Source of the DNA: Methylocystis sp. B8
GTDB lineage: Bacteria > Pseudomonadota > Alphaproteobacteria > Rhizobiales > Beijerinckiaceae
Direction: 5' to 3'
NCBI RefSeq assembly: GCF_005771425.1
Contig: NZ_VBTZ01000001.1
Span: 496,001-560,000, forward strand
Length of the DNA stretch: 64,000 nt
This document shows, in pieces, positions 9,463 through 18,889 of the stretch. Below the pieces are notes generated by a model that saw only the letters and a program-made list of their open reading frames with translations, ran no database searches and was not told the DNA's origin. Position 1 is the first letter of the stretch, and each line of letters begins with the position of its first letter. The position numbers were made by a program, and so were the translations under genes.

Positions 9463-10614
9463 CGCATAGGCGCCGGCGGGGGCCGCGCTTTGGGCGCTGG
9501 AGAGACGCCGCGGCTTTGCGCTCCAGTTCAACCGTGCGATGAGCCAAGCCGAAACGCCGACTTCCGCGAGCGCCAGCGCGGCGAGCAGCAATACGAACAG
9601 CCCGTTGATGCGCAGCAATGATTCAAGCGCGACGAGAAAGCCAATGTGCACGGTCGGAATCGCCATGATGGCGAGGCTTCCTGCCGCCCCCCTCCGACCG
9701 GTGATGTTGCCAAAAGTCAGCACGAGCGCCATCGCGAGCAGCGTATGAGCGATAGCGAGCGCCGGCACGCCAAAACGCTTTGCCGCCTCTGCGGCCCATT
9801 CGCCGAGCTGGCGCGGGTCGCCGCGCGCCACAGCGTAATTGGCTAGAAATGCGCCAGCCGACAATTCATAGACTCCTCGCCAGCCACGGTCGGGCAGCGA
9901 AGCGCTGCCCTGCATCGGCAACGCCATGGCATATTCGTCGAAATTGGCGATGCGCACGTCGCCCGTCGTCAGGGAGCGCGTCTGGATGCTGCCGTTCGAG
10001 AGCGCGACGATGACGCCTGTTTCGTTGCGCCGAAATTCCGCGCGCGCCGCCGTCACAGTCTCCTCCTGCATTTTTTCGACCGAAAGCTGACGCACGAACA
10101 GATTGACTGCGAGGTCAGGCGTCTCCCAGCGCTCGATGTACAGCGTCTTCACGCCATTATCGAATGTATAGAAATGCGCTGCGTCGAGCATGCGATGGTT
10201 GAGCGAATTGCGTACGACGTTGAGCACGTCCTGCATGCCGCTCGAATAATAAGGCGCGGCGAAATTGGCGAGCAGATAGCCAAGAACGACGACGCCGGCC
10301 GCCAAGACCAGCGCAGGCCGGCAGATGGCCCAAACTGAAAGGCGTAGCGCGTAGAGAACGGCAATCATCCCTTCGCTCGCCATGCGCGAGAATTCCAGCG
10401 CGGTGGCGACGCCGACCGCCATCGGCAGGGTCACATAGGCGACCGTGGGCGTCACGCCGATGAGGGCAGGGATGACGAGGCCGCCGCGCACCGCCGCGGG
10501 AGGCAACTGGTAAAGCAGATAGGAGAGGACGACCGGAACTGAGAGCGCGAACTGCACGACGATCACGCCGAAGCCGATCCGCTTGAAGAGGTAAAGAAAC
10601 AACAGGCGCGGCAT
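9448..10614 (-). CDS. LptF/LptG (YjgP/YjgQ) family permease
   Basis: Inner-membrane protein of the LptF/LptG family, which in the LptB2FG transporter extracts lipopolysaccharide for transport to the outer membrane. 388 residues. The start MPRLLFLYLFKRIGF and three early membrane segments are followed by a periplasmic domain (about 130-260, jellyroll region) and three C-terminal membrane segments, as in the family. LptF and LptG are normally encoded as adjacent paralogues; here only one is present, beside a polysaccharide ABC exporter and glycosyltransferases. It could be one half of an unlinked Lpt pair or serve another glycolipid; the sequence does not decide. Its C-terminus is proline/alanine/serine rich and partly encoded by the 36-bp repeat. 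Confidence 0.85.
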   Translation of the reverse strand: MPRLLFLYLFKRIGFGVIVVQFALSVPVVLSYLLYQLPPAAVRGGLVIPALIGVTPTVAYVTLPMAVGVATALEFSRMASEGMIAVLYALRLSVWAICRPALVLAAGVVVLGYLLANFAAPYYSSGMQDVLNVVRNSLNHRMLDAAHFYTFDNGVKTLYIERWETPDLAVNLFVRQLSVEKMQEETVTAARAEFRRNETGVIVALSNGSIQTRSLTTGDVRIANFDEYAMALPMQGSASLPDRGWRGVYELSAGAFLANYAVARGDPRQLGEWAAEAAKRFGVPALAIAHTLLAMALVLTFGNITGRRGAAGSLAIMAIPTVHIGFLVALESLLRINGLFVLLLAALALAEVGVSAWLIARLNWSAKPRRLSSAQSAAPAGAYATPLF

Positions 10615-10680
10615 GTCGGCGGCGTCCTCGTTATCGCCCGATATCGCACCGAATGGCGACGAAAGCTTGGACCCCGCGCC

Positions 10681-11571
10681 TCACTTCTTGAATCTCGCCC
10701 ATGCGGCCCTCGAATATTCCGTCCACGCCTGATCAAAAACGCCGCTTTTCGGCAAAGCGGTGGCGCCGGCCCAATGCGCGAAATAAATTTCCTTGCCTTC
10801 GTAATCGACGGGCTTGTTGTCTTTAAATTCGACCCCAGGCGCCTTGTAGAAGCTTTCGTGCGAAGCGCCGGTGACCACATGCGGCAAAAGCGCGATTTTT
10901 ACGCCGCGACGATGCGCAACGAAATTCACAAGCGGCTGCGCGAAAAGTTGCCCGCGCTTGCGCACGTCATGGAAGATCGTGGCGTCGTCGCGGATTGTAT
11001 CAATGAAGTCGGAAAGTTTGAGATACTGGTTCGATGTGACCCAGAAGCCGTCATTGAAGAGGAGCGCATCCTTGAGAAATGGGTAGCGGTCGCGCTTGTC
11101 GTTGTAAACATATTCGAAACTTGGCGAGGCGACGATGAACTCAGTTTTGCCTGTCTCGAGACGACCAAACAGCGGCGTGAAGTCGCGAAACAGAATGACA
11201 TCGACGTCGACATAGGCGACTTCGTCGAGCGGCAGGGCGAGCGCCTGCAATTTTCTCAGCCGGCGGCGATTAGTATTGAAGACGCCAGGGTAAAGTTCAT
11301 GCGAAAGCTTATCAATTTCCCTCGGCTCTTCGCCGACGTAATGCGCGCCGTAGATGTCCGCGGCGCGGCGCGTCATCGTGACATTGTCGTCGTAAGGAAT
11401 GAGATAAAGCGGCAGCGAGGAATTGGTGTCTCGGTAACTCTCGAGAAAAGGCAGCAGCCAATCGATGATCTTGTCGTTGCCGACGATAGCGACGCCGTAA
11501 CGCCTCGGAGCGCCGCTTGGCGCGGCGGCGCCTTCGGGCGATAAGACTGGATTTGGAACGCGTAGCCTCAT
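10681..11571 (-). CDS. Putative GT-A fold glycosyltransferase
   Basis: Probable nucleotide-sugar glycosyltransferase. From the ATG at 11571 it has 296 residues. The key feature is a DxD motif in AYVDVDVILFRD (D122, D124), with an upstream YGVAIVGNDKIIDWLLPFLESY that looks like the nucleotide-binding start and a FNDGFWV segment like that of GT8-type enzymes. No membrane segment or signal is visible, so it is cytosolic. The start is uncertain: the frame is open up to a TTG at 11685, and the ATG at 11571 has no clear Shine-Dalgarno. Divergent from the two paralogous glycosyltransferases and probably part of the same glycan pathway. Substrate unknown. Confidence 0.7.
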   Translation of the reverse strand: MRLRVPNPVLSPEGAAAPSGAPRRYGVAIVGNDKIIDWLLPFLESYRDTNSSLPLYLIPYDDNVTMTRRAADIYGAHYVGEEPREIDKLSHELYPGVFNTNRRRLRKLQALALPLDEVAYVDVDVILFRDFTPLFGRLETGKTEFIVASPSFEYVYNDKRDRYPFLKDALLFNDGFWVTSNQYLKLSDFIDTIRDDATIFHDVRKRGQLFAQPLVNFVAHRRGVKIALLPHVVTGASHESFYKAPGVEFKDNKPVDYEGKEIYFAHWAGATALPKSGVFDQAWTEYSRAAWARFKK

Positions 11572-11727
11572 ATAGGGGATGTATTTGAAAATGGCGGCTA
11601 AAAGCAAGGGGCGGCCGAGCCGTGAGCGAAGATGCGTTTCTCGAAGGCTCAGGTGTGATAAGGAGCGGCGACAGCGCTTGATCAAGCCAGACCGAGATTT
11701 TCATTAGGGATTTGAGGATCAACCGGC

Positions 11728-13017
11728 ATGTCCCTCGCCATGTCTCATACGATGCGCCCCATTCCCTCATCCGCAACACGGCAGGCGGAAACCACAGACG
11801 CGGAAACACGGCCTCTTGCCGGTAAAACCGTCGCCGTCGTTCATGCCGCCTGGCACAGTTGCGGCAGTTACCAGGTCAACGTCAGTCAGATCGCCGCTTA
11901 TAAGGCGCTTGGCGCGCGCGTCGTTTCTGTCGCAATGATGGACGATGTGGCGCGTCGCCCGCCGCATGGCGCGCGTTGGTCAGCCTATATTGAAGCGTCG
12001 CGCGACATCGGCGCCGATCGACGTTACTACTCTGGCGCTCCGCTCTCTGCTCTAGCGTCACGACTCCTCATCGATGGCTGGTGGCGGTTAATTCACGGCG
12101 ATCAGGCGTCATGGCTGATCGAACTCGCCAAGCGCGCGCCGTTGCCGGAAGGATTCGAGAACGAAACGATCGACTTCATCCACGCCAATCATTATTTCAC
12201 GCTGCCGTTCGTCGAAACTCTGATGCGGGGACGCAAAGTTCCAGTCGTTTTGGAGACGCAGGACATTCAGGCGCGCCAATATATTTTGCGCAACAAGGGC
12301 GGTTTCTTCATTCCGCCCTACGCGACCTATGATGACATGCTTAAGATCGAACTTGCGTGGATGCGTCGCGCTGATCTTTGCGCGCATCTCAATGAGGAGG
12401 AGCATCGCGATTTCCAGAAACTCCTGCCGCAGTCGCGGCACGCGCTGATCTACCCGGCGGTGTCCTCAGCGCCACTGGCGCGCGGACGCGACATCATCAT
12501 CGTCGCGAGCGACAACTACGGCAATTACATGAGCCTGCGCTGGTTCTTGCAAGAGGTTCTCCCGTTAGCGGGCGAGGCCCGCGTCGCGATCTACGGCAAT
12601 ATCGACGGGGGCGTGAGGAGACGCGACGCGGCGCTCTATGAATCGCATCGTGCTTTGTTCAAAGGCCGGGTCGACGACATTGGCGCGGTGTACGCCAACG
12701 CCGGCTGCGTGCTGCTCCCCACGGTCGAAGGTCATGGCCTGTCGATCAAGGCGGTTGAGGCGCTATCCTGCGGGGCGCCTCTCGTCGCGACGCCGCTGGC
12801 GTTCCGCGGCATGCAGGTCGATCCGGCGAAATTGAAGAATGTCGCTCTCGCCGAAGACGCCAAGCAATTTGCGGCGCTGTGGCGCGACGCCCAGGCGCGG
12901 GCCGAACGCGAAGACGCGACTGAGGCGGAGCGAAGCGACACGCGCCGGCTCTATGAAAATTCGTTCAGTCCCGAGGCTTATGCGCGCGCCCTGGCGACAG
13001 CCGCCGCGACGCTCTGA
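11728..13017 (+). CDS. Glycosyltransferase (GT4-like), first of a paralogous pair
   Basis: Likely GT-B fold glycosyltransferase, 429 residues. The N-terminal Rossmann part begins at about residue 34 with VAVVHAAWHSCGSYQVNVSQ, then an IHANHYFTLPFVE segment and LETQDIQARQYIL. The C-terminal sugar-nucleotide part holds FKGRVDDIGAVYANAGCVLLP and GLSIKAVEALSCGAPLVATP, the EALxxGxPLVAT pattern of GT4 transferases. GAGGATC stands 8-9 nt before the ATG. The following gene is a paralogue of similar length with the same blocks, so a tandem duplication is clear. Acceptor and sugar are unknown; it may act on the glycan exported by the nearby ABC transporter. Confidence 0.8.
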   Translation: MSLAMSHTMRPIPSSATRQAETTDAETRPLAGKTVAVVHAAWHSCGSYQVNVSQIAAYKALGARVVSVAMMDDVARRPPHGARWSAYIEASRDIGADRRYYSGAPLSALASRLLIDGWWRLIHGDQASWLIELAKRAPLPEGFENETIDFIHANHYFTLPFVETLMRGRKVPVVLETQDIQARQYILRNKGGFFIPPYATYDDMLKIELAWMRRADLCAHLNEEEHRDFQKLLPQSRHALIYPAVSSAPLARGRDIIIVASDNYGNYMSLRWFLQEVLPLAGEARVAIYGNIDGGVRRRDAALYESHRALFKGRVDDIGAVYANAGCVLLPTVEGHGLSIKAVEALSCGAPLVATPLAFRGMQVDPAKLKNVALAEDAKQFAALWRDAQARAEREDATEAERSDTRRLYENSFSPEAYARALATAAATL

Positions 13018-13148
13018 GAAACTCGTCTCTCTGGCGGCGCCTGCCAAACCCGAGCGCGGCCCTCCGCGCACACCATTGCGCAGACAGGCCAGCGAAAGTG
13101 CGATTGTCGGAATAGCCGAACTCTGATTAGGCTGCGGCTTACGCCACC

Positions 13149-13163
13149 AGGAGGATCGGATTG
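13149..13163 (+). promoter_or_regulatory. Shine-Dalgarno that fixes a TTG start
   Basis: AGGAGG at 13149-13154 lies six bases before the TTG at 13161. No in-frame ATG fits the protein's conserved N-terminus, so this near-perfect site decides the TTG start of the second glycosyltransferase. Confidence 0.8.
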
Positions 13164-14435
13164 AGCGTCTCAACGAGTGAATGCTTGGCATGCGCCGAGC
13201 GTCCGCTTTTCGGCCGGCGGGTCGCGCTTGTTCATCCGGCTTGGCACTCCTGCGGCACTTACCGCGTCGTTCTTGGCCAAATCGCCGCCTATCGCGCGCT
13301 TGGAGCTGAAGTTTTTCCGATCGCTGTCAGTTCCGATCCAGGCTTTCATCCCGCCCGAGGATGGATTTGGAAGTCTTTCAATCAGGCGACTCCAGAACTT
13401 GACGGCGGCGCGCGCTACTACGGCGGCACGCCGTTCCGTGCGTTGTTCGCGGCCCGATTTCTGCGCGAGGCGCTATGGCCGTACATTCATGGCGACCAGG
13501 CCGTAATTCGTCTTGCCATGGCGGAACGTGCGCGGCTCTCGCCCGCTGTCGAGGACGCAACCTATGATCTTGTTCATTGCAACCACTTTTTTTTAATGCC
13601 TGTCGCGCGCCGTCTCGCGCGCCACGCTGCGCCGATCTTGCTCGACACGCATGATCTGCAGGCGCGGCAATTTGCGCTCATCAACGAGACCATGCCTTGG
13701 CTTAGGCCTCGCGCCACTTATGAATCCATGTTGGCGCAAGAACTTGAATCAATGCGCGGCGCGGATCTCCTGCTTCATCTCAACGCCGAGGAGGCCAAGG
13801 ACTTCGAGACCCTTCTTCCCGAAAAGGCCCACGCGCTGCTTTATCCAGCTATTCCCGAAGCGCCGACCGGACCTGGCGGCCCCGACATTGTTCTCGTTGC
13901 AAGCAACAACACGGCCAATGTCGAAAGCGTTCTCTGGTTTTTGAGCGAAGTTGCGCCGAAGGCGCCCGGCGTTGCCGTCAAGATCGTCGGCAACGTCGAC
14001 GCCGCCGTTCGCTCAAAGGCGCCTGAGCAATACGCCGCATACAAGGAGTGGTTCCTGGGCCGAGTCGAAGATCCTGGCTCCGTCTATGCGAATGCGCGTC
14101 TCGTTTTACTTCCGACGATCAGCGGAACGGGACTTTCGATCAAATCCGTGGAAGCGCTCTCGAGCGGCCTGCCGCTGATCGCCACCACGCAGGCCATGCG
14201 GGGAATGGAGGAAGCAGCGTTGCGCCTTCCCGGCGTCGTCACTGTCAATTCAGCCGCAGAATTCGTTCAGGCGCTGACGCTGGCCGCCGCCGATGCGCCT
14301 CTAGACGAAGCCGCGCGGCGCGCCAGCGCCGGTCGTCGCTATTACGAGGCGCGCTTTTCGCTCAGCGCGTACAAGGCGAGCCTTGGCGTGCTGGCGGCCG
14401 CGCTGATCAGCGCGACACAGGAAAATAGCGCGTAG
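13161..14435 (+). CDS. Glycosyltransferase (GT4-like), second of a paralogous pair
   Basis: Paralogue of the preceding transferase, 424 residues from a TTG start with a strong AGGAGG site. The same blocks appear in the same order: VALVHPAWHSCGTYRVVLGQ near residue 21, a YIHGDQAV segment, VHCNHFFLMPVA, LDTHDLQARQFAL, LGRVEDPGSVYANARLVLLP and GLSIKSVEALSSGLPLIATT. The shared HxAWHSCGxYxV opening and the IHGDQA block look characteristic of this pair. About 140 bp separate the two genes, so they are probably co-transcribed. The pair could add successive sugars or use different acceptors; substrate unknown. Confidence 0.8.
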   Translation: MSVSTSECLACAERPLFGRRVALVHPAWHSCGTYRVVLGQIAAYRALGAEVFPIAVSSDPGFHPARGWIWKSFNQATPELDGGARYYGGTPFRALFAARFLREALWPYIHGDQAVIRLAMAERARLSPAVEDATYDLVHCNHFFLMPVARRLARHAAPILLDTHDLQARQFALINETMPWLRPRATYESMLAQELESMRGADLLLHLNAEEAKDFETLLPEKAHALLYPAIPEAPTGPGGPDIVLVASNNTANVESVLWFLSEVAPKAPGVAVKIVGNVDAAVRSKAPEQYAAYKEWFLGRVEDPGSVYANARLVLLPTISGTGLSIKSVEALSSGLPLIATTQAMRGMEEAALRLPGVVTVNSAAEFVQALTLAAADAPLDEAARRASAGRRYYEARFSLSAYKASLGVLAAALISATQENSA

Positions 14436-14596
14436 AAAATCAGCGCTTTGCATGAAGGTGTGTCTCATCGGCAACGTTGGGGGAAAAATGGCGTCGTGAC
14501 CCTGGGCGCTAATTACCTCTTAGGTTTGATAATGTTACTTTGCTTTTTGAAACTGCCGTTCGTCCAAGCGGGATGAGCTTATTGGAGGCGCCTCGA

Positions 14597-15379
14597 ATGA
14601 CTTTCAAAACCTTCATTGTTGGCGCCTTTGCGTCAGTGCTTGCGGCCAGCGCCGTTTCGGCGGCTGACCTTCCGAGCTACAAGGCTCCGCCGCCTCCGCT
14701 TCCGCCGCCTTTCAGCTGGGAAGGCTTCCATATTGGCGTCAGCGGCTCCTATGGCGGAGGCATCTCCGCCACTAACGCCAATGTTTATTCTTTGGCGCCG
14801 GGACCATTGTTTGGTTTTCCGGCGTCGCATTCGATCGGCACGAGCGGCTACCTCGTCGGCTATCAGAATGGATATAATTGGGTCTTCGACAATAAACTGG
14901 TCGTCGGCTACGAAAGCGAATTCAATTACGCCGATGTTCGCGCGACAAATACGGGCGCATTCATTGGCGGAGTCGGCGCCAGCAGCCGCCTGCAATGGTT
15001 TGGTTCCGAGCGCTTGCGCTTCGGCTACGCCTACGGGCGTTTCCTTCCTTACATCACCGGCGGTCTGGCCTATGGGAAGGTCCGGCCCTACGGCACGCAG
15101 TGGGCGAATGGATTCGTCTTCCCCGCCAGCCAGTCAGTCTGGCAGGCAGGTTTCGCGGTCGGCGCTGGCGTAGAGTACGCCGTTCTCGATAACTGGTCGG
15201 TCAAGGCGGAATATCTCTTCACGAGCATGAAGGGAGCCTCGGGCGCAAACTTCGGCTTCCCCTTCTCCTACCGCGTCTTCCAGGGCAACTACCTCGACAC
15301 GCATATCGCCCGCGTCGGCGTCAATTATCAGGTCAAGAACATCGGCGCGCTCATCGGGATGCCTGATCTCGGCCTCTGA
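14597..15379 (+). CDS. Outer-membrane beta-barrel protein (opacity/Omp25-like)
   Basis: Small outer-membrane barrel protein of the Omp25/RopB-like group common in Hyphomicrobiales. 260 residues from the ATG at 14597, which has GGAGG nine bases upstream. It has a Sec signal peptide ending near [11 protein letters not shown] (about residue 23), a proline-rich linker (APPPPLPPP), then a [17 protein letters not shown] start typical of eight-stranded barrels, with alternating aromatic beta-strands and GVNYQVKNI near the end. A rho-independent terminator follows. Such proteins are often abundant; function beyond structure is not shown. An upstream in-frame ATG at 14540 would put 19 extra residues before the signal and is rejected. 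Confidence 0.85.
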   Translation: MTFKTFIVGAFASVLAASAVSAADLPSYKAPPPPLPPPFSWEGFHIGVSGSYGGGISATNANVYSLAPGPLFGFPASHSIGTSGYLVGYQNGYNWVFDNKLVVGYESEFNYADVRATNTGAFIGGVGASSRLQWFGSERLRFGYAYGRFLPYITGGLAYGKVRPYGTQWANGFVFPASQSVWQAGFAVGAGVEYAVLDNWSVKAEYLFTSMKGASGANFGFPFSYRVFQGNYLDTHIARVGVNYQVKNIGALIGMPDLGL

Positions 15380-15404
15380 TCGATCGTCTTTCCCGACGTT
15401 GAAG

Positions 15405-15431
15405 AAGCCCGGCCTCGCGCCGGGCTTTTTC
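15405..15431 (+). terminator. Rho-independent terminator after the barrel protein gene
   Basis: Perfect 8-bp GC-rich stem (AGCCCGGC 15406-15413 with GCCGGGCT 15419-15426), five-base loop, followed by a T run. It ends transcription of the outer-membrane protein gene before hrcA. Confidence 0.85.
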
Positions 15432-15443
15432 GTTGGCGCGCAG

Positions 15444-16547
15444 ATGCGATATCCTCAGCTCATGATCCGCAACCCGCCGCTTGGCCACCCTTCGGCGCTG
15501 AGCCTCGCGCAACTCAGCGACCGCTCCCGCGAAATCTTCAGACAGATCGTCGACAGCTATCTCGCTTCCGGCGATCCGCTAGGCTCGCGCAATCTCGCCC
15601 GGCTCCTGCCGATGACGCTCTCGCCCGCCTCGGTGCGCAATGTCATGCAGGACCTGGAGGAGCTCGGCCTCATCTATGCGCCGCACACGAGCGCAGGACG
15701 TCTTCCGACCGAGCTTGGGCTTCGCTTTTTTGTCGATTCGATGCTGCAGATCGGCGACCTCGAAGCGAACGAGCGTGCGCGCATCGCCGCCGAAGTTGAA
15801 GCGGCGTCGAAAGACCATGATTTCTCAGGCGTCCTTGCGGAAGCGACGAGTCTTCTGTCGGGGCTGACCCGCATCGCAGGCGTCGTCGTCGCCTCCAAGG
15901 ACAATGTGCGGTTAAAGCAGATCGACTTCGTGCGGCTCGAACCCGAGCGGGCTTTGGTGATTCTCGTCGCCGACGATGGGTCGGTTGAAAACCGCGTGAT
16001 CCCCGTGGCGCGCGATTTGCCGGCGTCTGCGCTAACGGAGGCGGCCAATTATCTCAACGCACGCGTTTCTGGCCGGACAATCGCCGAAGCCCGCGCGAAC
16101 ATCGAAGCATCGCGGCGCGCCGCGCAAAAGGAACTCGACGAACTGGCGGCCCGGCTCGTGGAGGCCGGATTGGCGACCTGGGCGGGCGCGATGGGCGAGT
16201 CGCGGCAGCTGATCGTCCGCGGCCAGGCACATCTTCTCGAAGATCTGACCGCCGCCGCCGATCTCGAGCGCGTTCGGCTTCTCTTCGCCGATCTGGAGAC
16301 CAAGACGGAGGTCATCGACCTGTTGGAGCGCGCCGAAGAGGGCGAAGGCGTGCGCATTTTCATCGGCTCGGAAAATAAGCTTTTCTCGCTCTCCGGCTCT
16401 TCAATGATCGCCGCGCCGCTGCGCGACAGCGAACGCCGGATCATCGGCGCGCTCGGCGTCATCGGCCCGACTCGAATCAACTATGCGCGGATCGTTCCGA
16501 TGGTCGACTACACCGCGAAGGTCGTGGCCCGCGTCGTCGGCGGGTGA
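15444..16547 (+). CDS. hrcA: Heat-inducible transcription repressor HrcA
   Basis: Repressor of groESL/dnaK-type heat-shock genes that binds CIRCE elements. 367 residues from the ATG at 15444; an ATG at 15462 (361 residues) is equally possible and closer to the typical length, while the frame upstream runs into a terminator. The N-terminal winged helix is visible as [32 protein letters not shown] and [31 protein letters not shown]; the C-terminal HrcA domain ends with [20 protein letters not shown]. No CIRCE inverted repeat is seen in this window and no grpE follows, unlike many genomes; hrcA here converges on priA. Confidence 0.95.
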   Translation: MRYPQLMIRNPPLGHPSALSLAQLSDRSREIFRQIVDSYLASGDPLGSRNLARLLPMTLSPASVRNVMQDLEELGLIYAPHTSAGRLPTELGLRFFVDSMLQIGDLEANERARIAAEVEAASKDHDFSGVLAEATSLLSGLTRIAGVVVASKDNVRLKQIDFVRLEPERALVILVADDGSVENRVIPVARDLPASALTEAANYLNARVSGRTIAEARANIEASRRAAQKELDELAARLVEAGLATWAGAMGESRQLIVRGQAHLLEDLTAAADLERVRLLFADLETKTEVIDLLERAEEGEGVRIFIGSENKLFSLSGSSMIAAPLRDSERRIIGALGVIGPTRINYARIVPMVDYTAKVVARVVGG

Positions 16548-16568
16548 AGGAGCTGAAGGACAGCTCCT
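16548..16568. other. Hairpin between the convergent hrcA and priA stops
   Basis: Perfect 8-bp inverted repeat (AGGAGCTG 16548-16555 and CAGCTCCT 16561-16568) with a five-base loop, sitting exactly between the two stop codons. There is no T run on either strand, so a terminator role is only a guess. Confidence 0.5.
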
Positions 16569-18811
16569 TACGAGAAGTTTTGCGGGTCGACATCCATCTG
16601 CACGCGAACGCCGCCTCGCTCTTTCGGTCCTGCAGCAATCATGTCGCGTATAAACGCCTGCAGGTCGGCGCCGCGTGGTCCTTTGGCGAGCAGTCGAAAT
16701 CGATAACGGCCGCGGATGAGCGCGATCGGCGCTTCCGCCGGACCCAGCAGCGCGATTTCATTTTCCTCTGGCCAGGCGCCGGGCCCAGCGACTTTGTAGC
16801 GCGGCGAAGGCGGCAGCTCATGCGCCGCCCGGACGAGCGCGCGGGCGTGAGCTTCCGCGGCTCCGGCGTCTTTAGCCGAAACAATCAAAGCGGCGAGACG
16901 ACCAAAGGGCGGGAGTCCTGCGCGCTCGCGCACCGCGATCTCCTGCGCATAGAAGCGCTCCGCGTCTGCCGAGAGTAGAGCTTCCATCACCGGATGCGAA
17001 GGGTGAAATGTCTGGATCAGCGCCCGGCCGGGCCTATCGCCGCGCCCGGCGCGCCCTGTCACCTGATTGAGAAGTTGGAACGTGCGCTCCGCCGCGCGCG
17101 GATCGCCGCTGCCCAAACCAAGATCCGCGTCGATGACGCCGACAAGCGTGAGATGAGGGAAATTGTGGCCCTTGGCGACGAGCTGCGTGCCGATGACGAT
17201 ATCAAAAGCTCCCTTTGCAATCTCCTCCAATTCGCGCCGCAGCCGTTCTGCGCCGCCCGGAAAATCGGATGAGAGAACGAGTATGCGCGCGTTCGGAAAG
17301 AGCGTCGCCGCTTCTTCAGCGAGCCGTTCGACGCCCGGTCCGCAAGCTGCGAGCGAATCCTCGCTGCCGCATTCGGGGCAGACGTCCGGACGGCGCTCGA
17401 CATGACCGCAATGATGGCACATCAGCGCGCGGCGGAAGCGATGCTCGACCAGCCAGGCGTCGCAGTGTTCGCAACGGAAGCGATGGCCGCATGTGCGGCA
17501 AACCGTCAACGGCGCATAACCGCGCCGATTGAGAAAGAGCAGCGCCTGTTCGCCGCGGCCAATCGTTTCGCTGACGGCAAGAGCAAGCCGTGGCGCGATC
17601 CATCGACCGCGCGCCGGGCCTTCCTTGCGCATGTCGATCGCTTCGAGCGTCGGCATCAGTCGCGCGCGCGCCCGCGAATCGAGCTTCAGATAGCCGTAGC
17701 GCCCGCGCATGGCGTTGACGCGCGTTTCAATGGACGGAGTCGCCGAGGCGAGAACAATGGTCGCTTGTTCCATCCGCGCGCGCACCACCGCCATGTCGCG
17801 CGCGTGATAGCTCACGCCGTCGTCCTGTTTGTAGGCCCCTTCATGTTCCTCATCGACGATGATCAGCCGCAAATTGGAAAAGGGCAGGAACAATGCCGAG
17901 CGCGCGCCGACGACAACGCGCACGTCTCCCGTCGCGCAACCGCGCCAGATGCGCGCGCGCTTCCGTGCGCTAACGCCGGAGTGCCATTCGGCGGGTTTCT
18001 CGCCAAAACGCGCAGCGAAACGCTCGAGAAATTGAGTCGTGAGCGCAATTTCCGGCATCATGACAAGCGCCTGTCCGCCTGTCTGCAGCGCTTGCGCGAT
18101 CGCCTCGAAATAAACTTCAGTTTTGCCCGAGCCGGTGACGCCTTCGAGGAGGAAGGGCTTGAACGCCTGCAGTGAAAGCGTCGCCTTCAGCGCGTCTGCG
18201 GCGTCCTGCTGAGCAGGCTCTAAGCACGGCGCGGCGAACAAAGGATCGAGCGGCGGCGCGATCGGCTCCGGCGGCGCGGCGATCGCCTCCAACGCGCCCT
18301 CATCGACGAGAGCGTCGATGACGCCCGTCGAGCAGGCGGCGGCTTCGGCAAGCGCCTTCTTCGTAAAAGCCAAGCCGCCTTCCGCCGCCGTCAGCACCCG
18401 CGCGCGCGTCGGCGTCAGGCGTTGCGGCGGCGCGCCGCTCGCGCGATAGAGCGTGCGGGGCGCCTCAGGTCCGGCGTCTTCCGCGGCGCGGGTGGCGAGC
18501 CGCAACGCCATGCCGCGCGGCGTCAGCGTGTAGCGTGCGAGCCAATCAATGAAGTCGCGCAGCTTGCGTGAGAGCGGCGGCCGGTCGAGGCGCGCGCTGA
18601 TGGTCTTGAGATTTCCTCCCGGGCCGGAGCCGCTGTCGACCGACCAGACGACGCCATAAGCCTCGCGGCGCCCGAGCGGCGCGCTGACACTGTCGCCGGG
18701 TTGAAGACGCATCGCCGCCGGCGCGAGATAGGAATAGGTCGAGTCGACCGCGACCGGCGCCAAGACCTCGACGACTCGCGCACCTTCCTCATCGTTCTGC
18801 GCCGCGCTCAT
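16568..18811 (-). CDS. priA: Primosomal protein N', replication restart helicase PriA
   Basis: DEAH-type 3'-5' helicase that reloads the replisome at stalled forks. 747 residues. Visible are the N-terminal DNA-binding region (VDSTYSYLAP), Walker A LLEGVTGSGKTEVYFEAI, DEEH box (IIVDEEHEGAYKQDD), the motif region LASATPSIET, the zinc-binding cysteine cluster (CRTCGHRFRCEHCDAW, then CHHCGH and CPECG), and the late motif TQLVAKGHNFPHLTLVGVIDAD with QVTGRAGRG. All the usual domains are complete. It is 78 bp downstream of the NADH dehydrogenase gene on the same strand. Confidence 0.97.
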   Translation of the reverse strand: MSAAQNDEEGARVVEVLAPVAVDSTYSYLAPAAMRLQPGDSVSAPLGRREAYGVVWSVDSGSGPGGNLKTISARLDRPPLSRKLRDFIDWLARYTLTPRGMALRLATRAAEDAGPEAPRTLYRASGAPPQRLTPTRARVLTAAEGGLAFTKKALAEAAACSTGVIDALVDEGALEAIAAPPEPIAPPLDPLFAAPCLEPAQQDAADALKATLSLQAFKPFLLEGVTGSGKTEVYFEAIAQALQTGGQALVMMPEIALTTQFLERFAARFGEKPAEWHSGVSARKRARIWRGCATGDVRVVVGARSALFLPFSNLRLIIVDEEHEGAYKQDDGVSYHARDMAVVRARMEQATIVLASATPSIETRVNAMRGRYGYLKLDSRARARLMPTLEAIDMRKEGPARGRWIAPRLALAVSETIGRGEQALLFLNRRGYAPLTVCRTCGHRFRCEHCDAWLVEHRFRRALMCHHCGHVERRPDVCPECGSEDSLAACGPGVERLAEEAATLFPNARILVLSSDFPGGAERLRRELEEIAKGAFDIVIGTQLVAKGHNFPHLTLVGVIDADLGLGSGDPRAAERTFQLLNQVTGRAGRGDRPGRALIQTFHPSHPVMEALLSADAERFYAQEIAVRERAGLPPFGRLAALIVSAKDAGAAEAHARALVRAAHELPPSPRYKVAGPGAWPEENEIALLGPAEAPIALIRGRYRFRLLAKGPRGADLQAFIRDMIAAGPKERGGVRVQMDVDPQNFS

Positions 18812-18889
18812 GCCGAGGGCTTAATCCATTCCGATCCGAAGCGGAAATTTCCTGAAACGAAGCGGCGAGTCCCGCGCAGTCGATCGAGC

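Noticed and set aside
16548-16568. Bidirectional terminator between hrcA and priA
   Set aside because: The hairpin is perfect but has no T run on either strand, so it is listed only as a hairpin.
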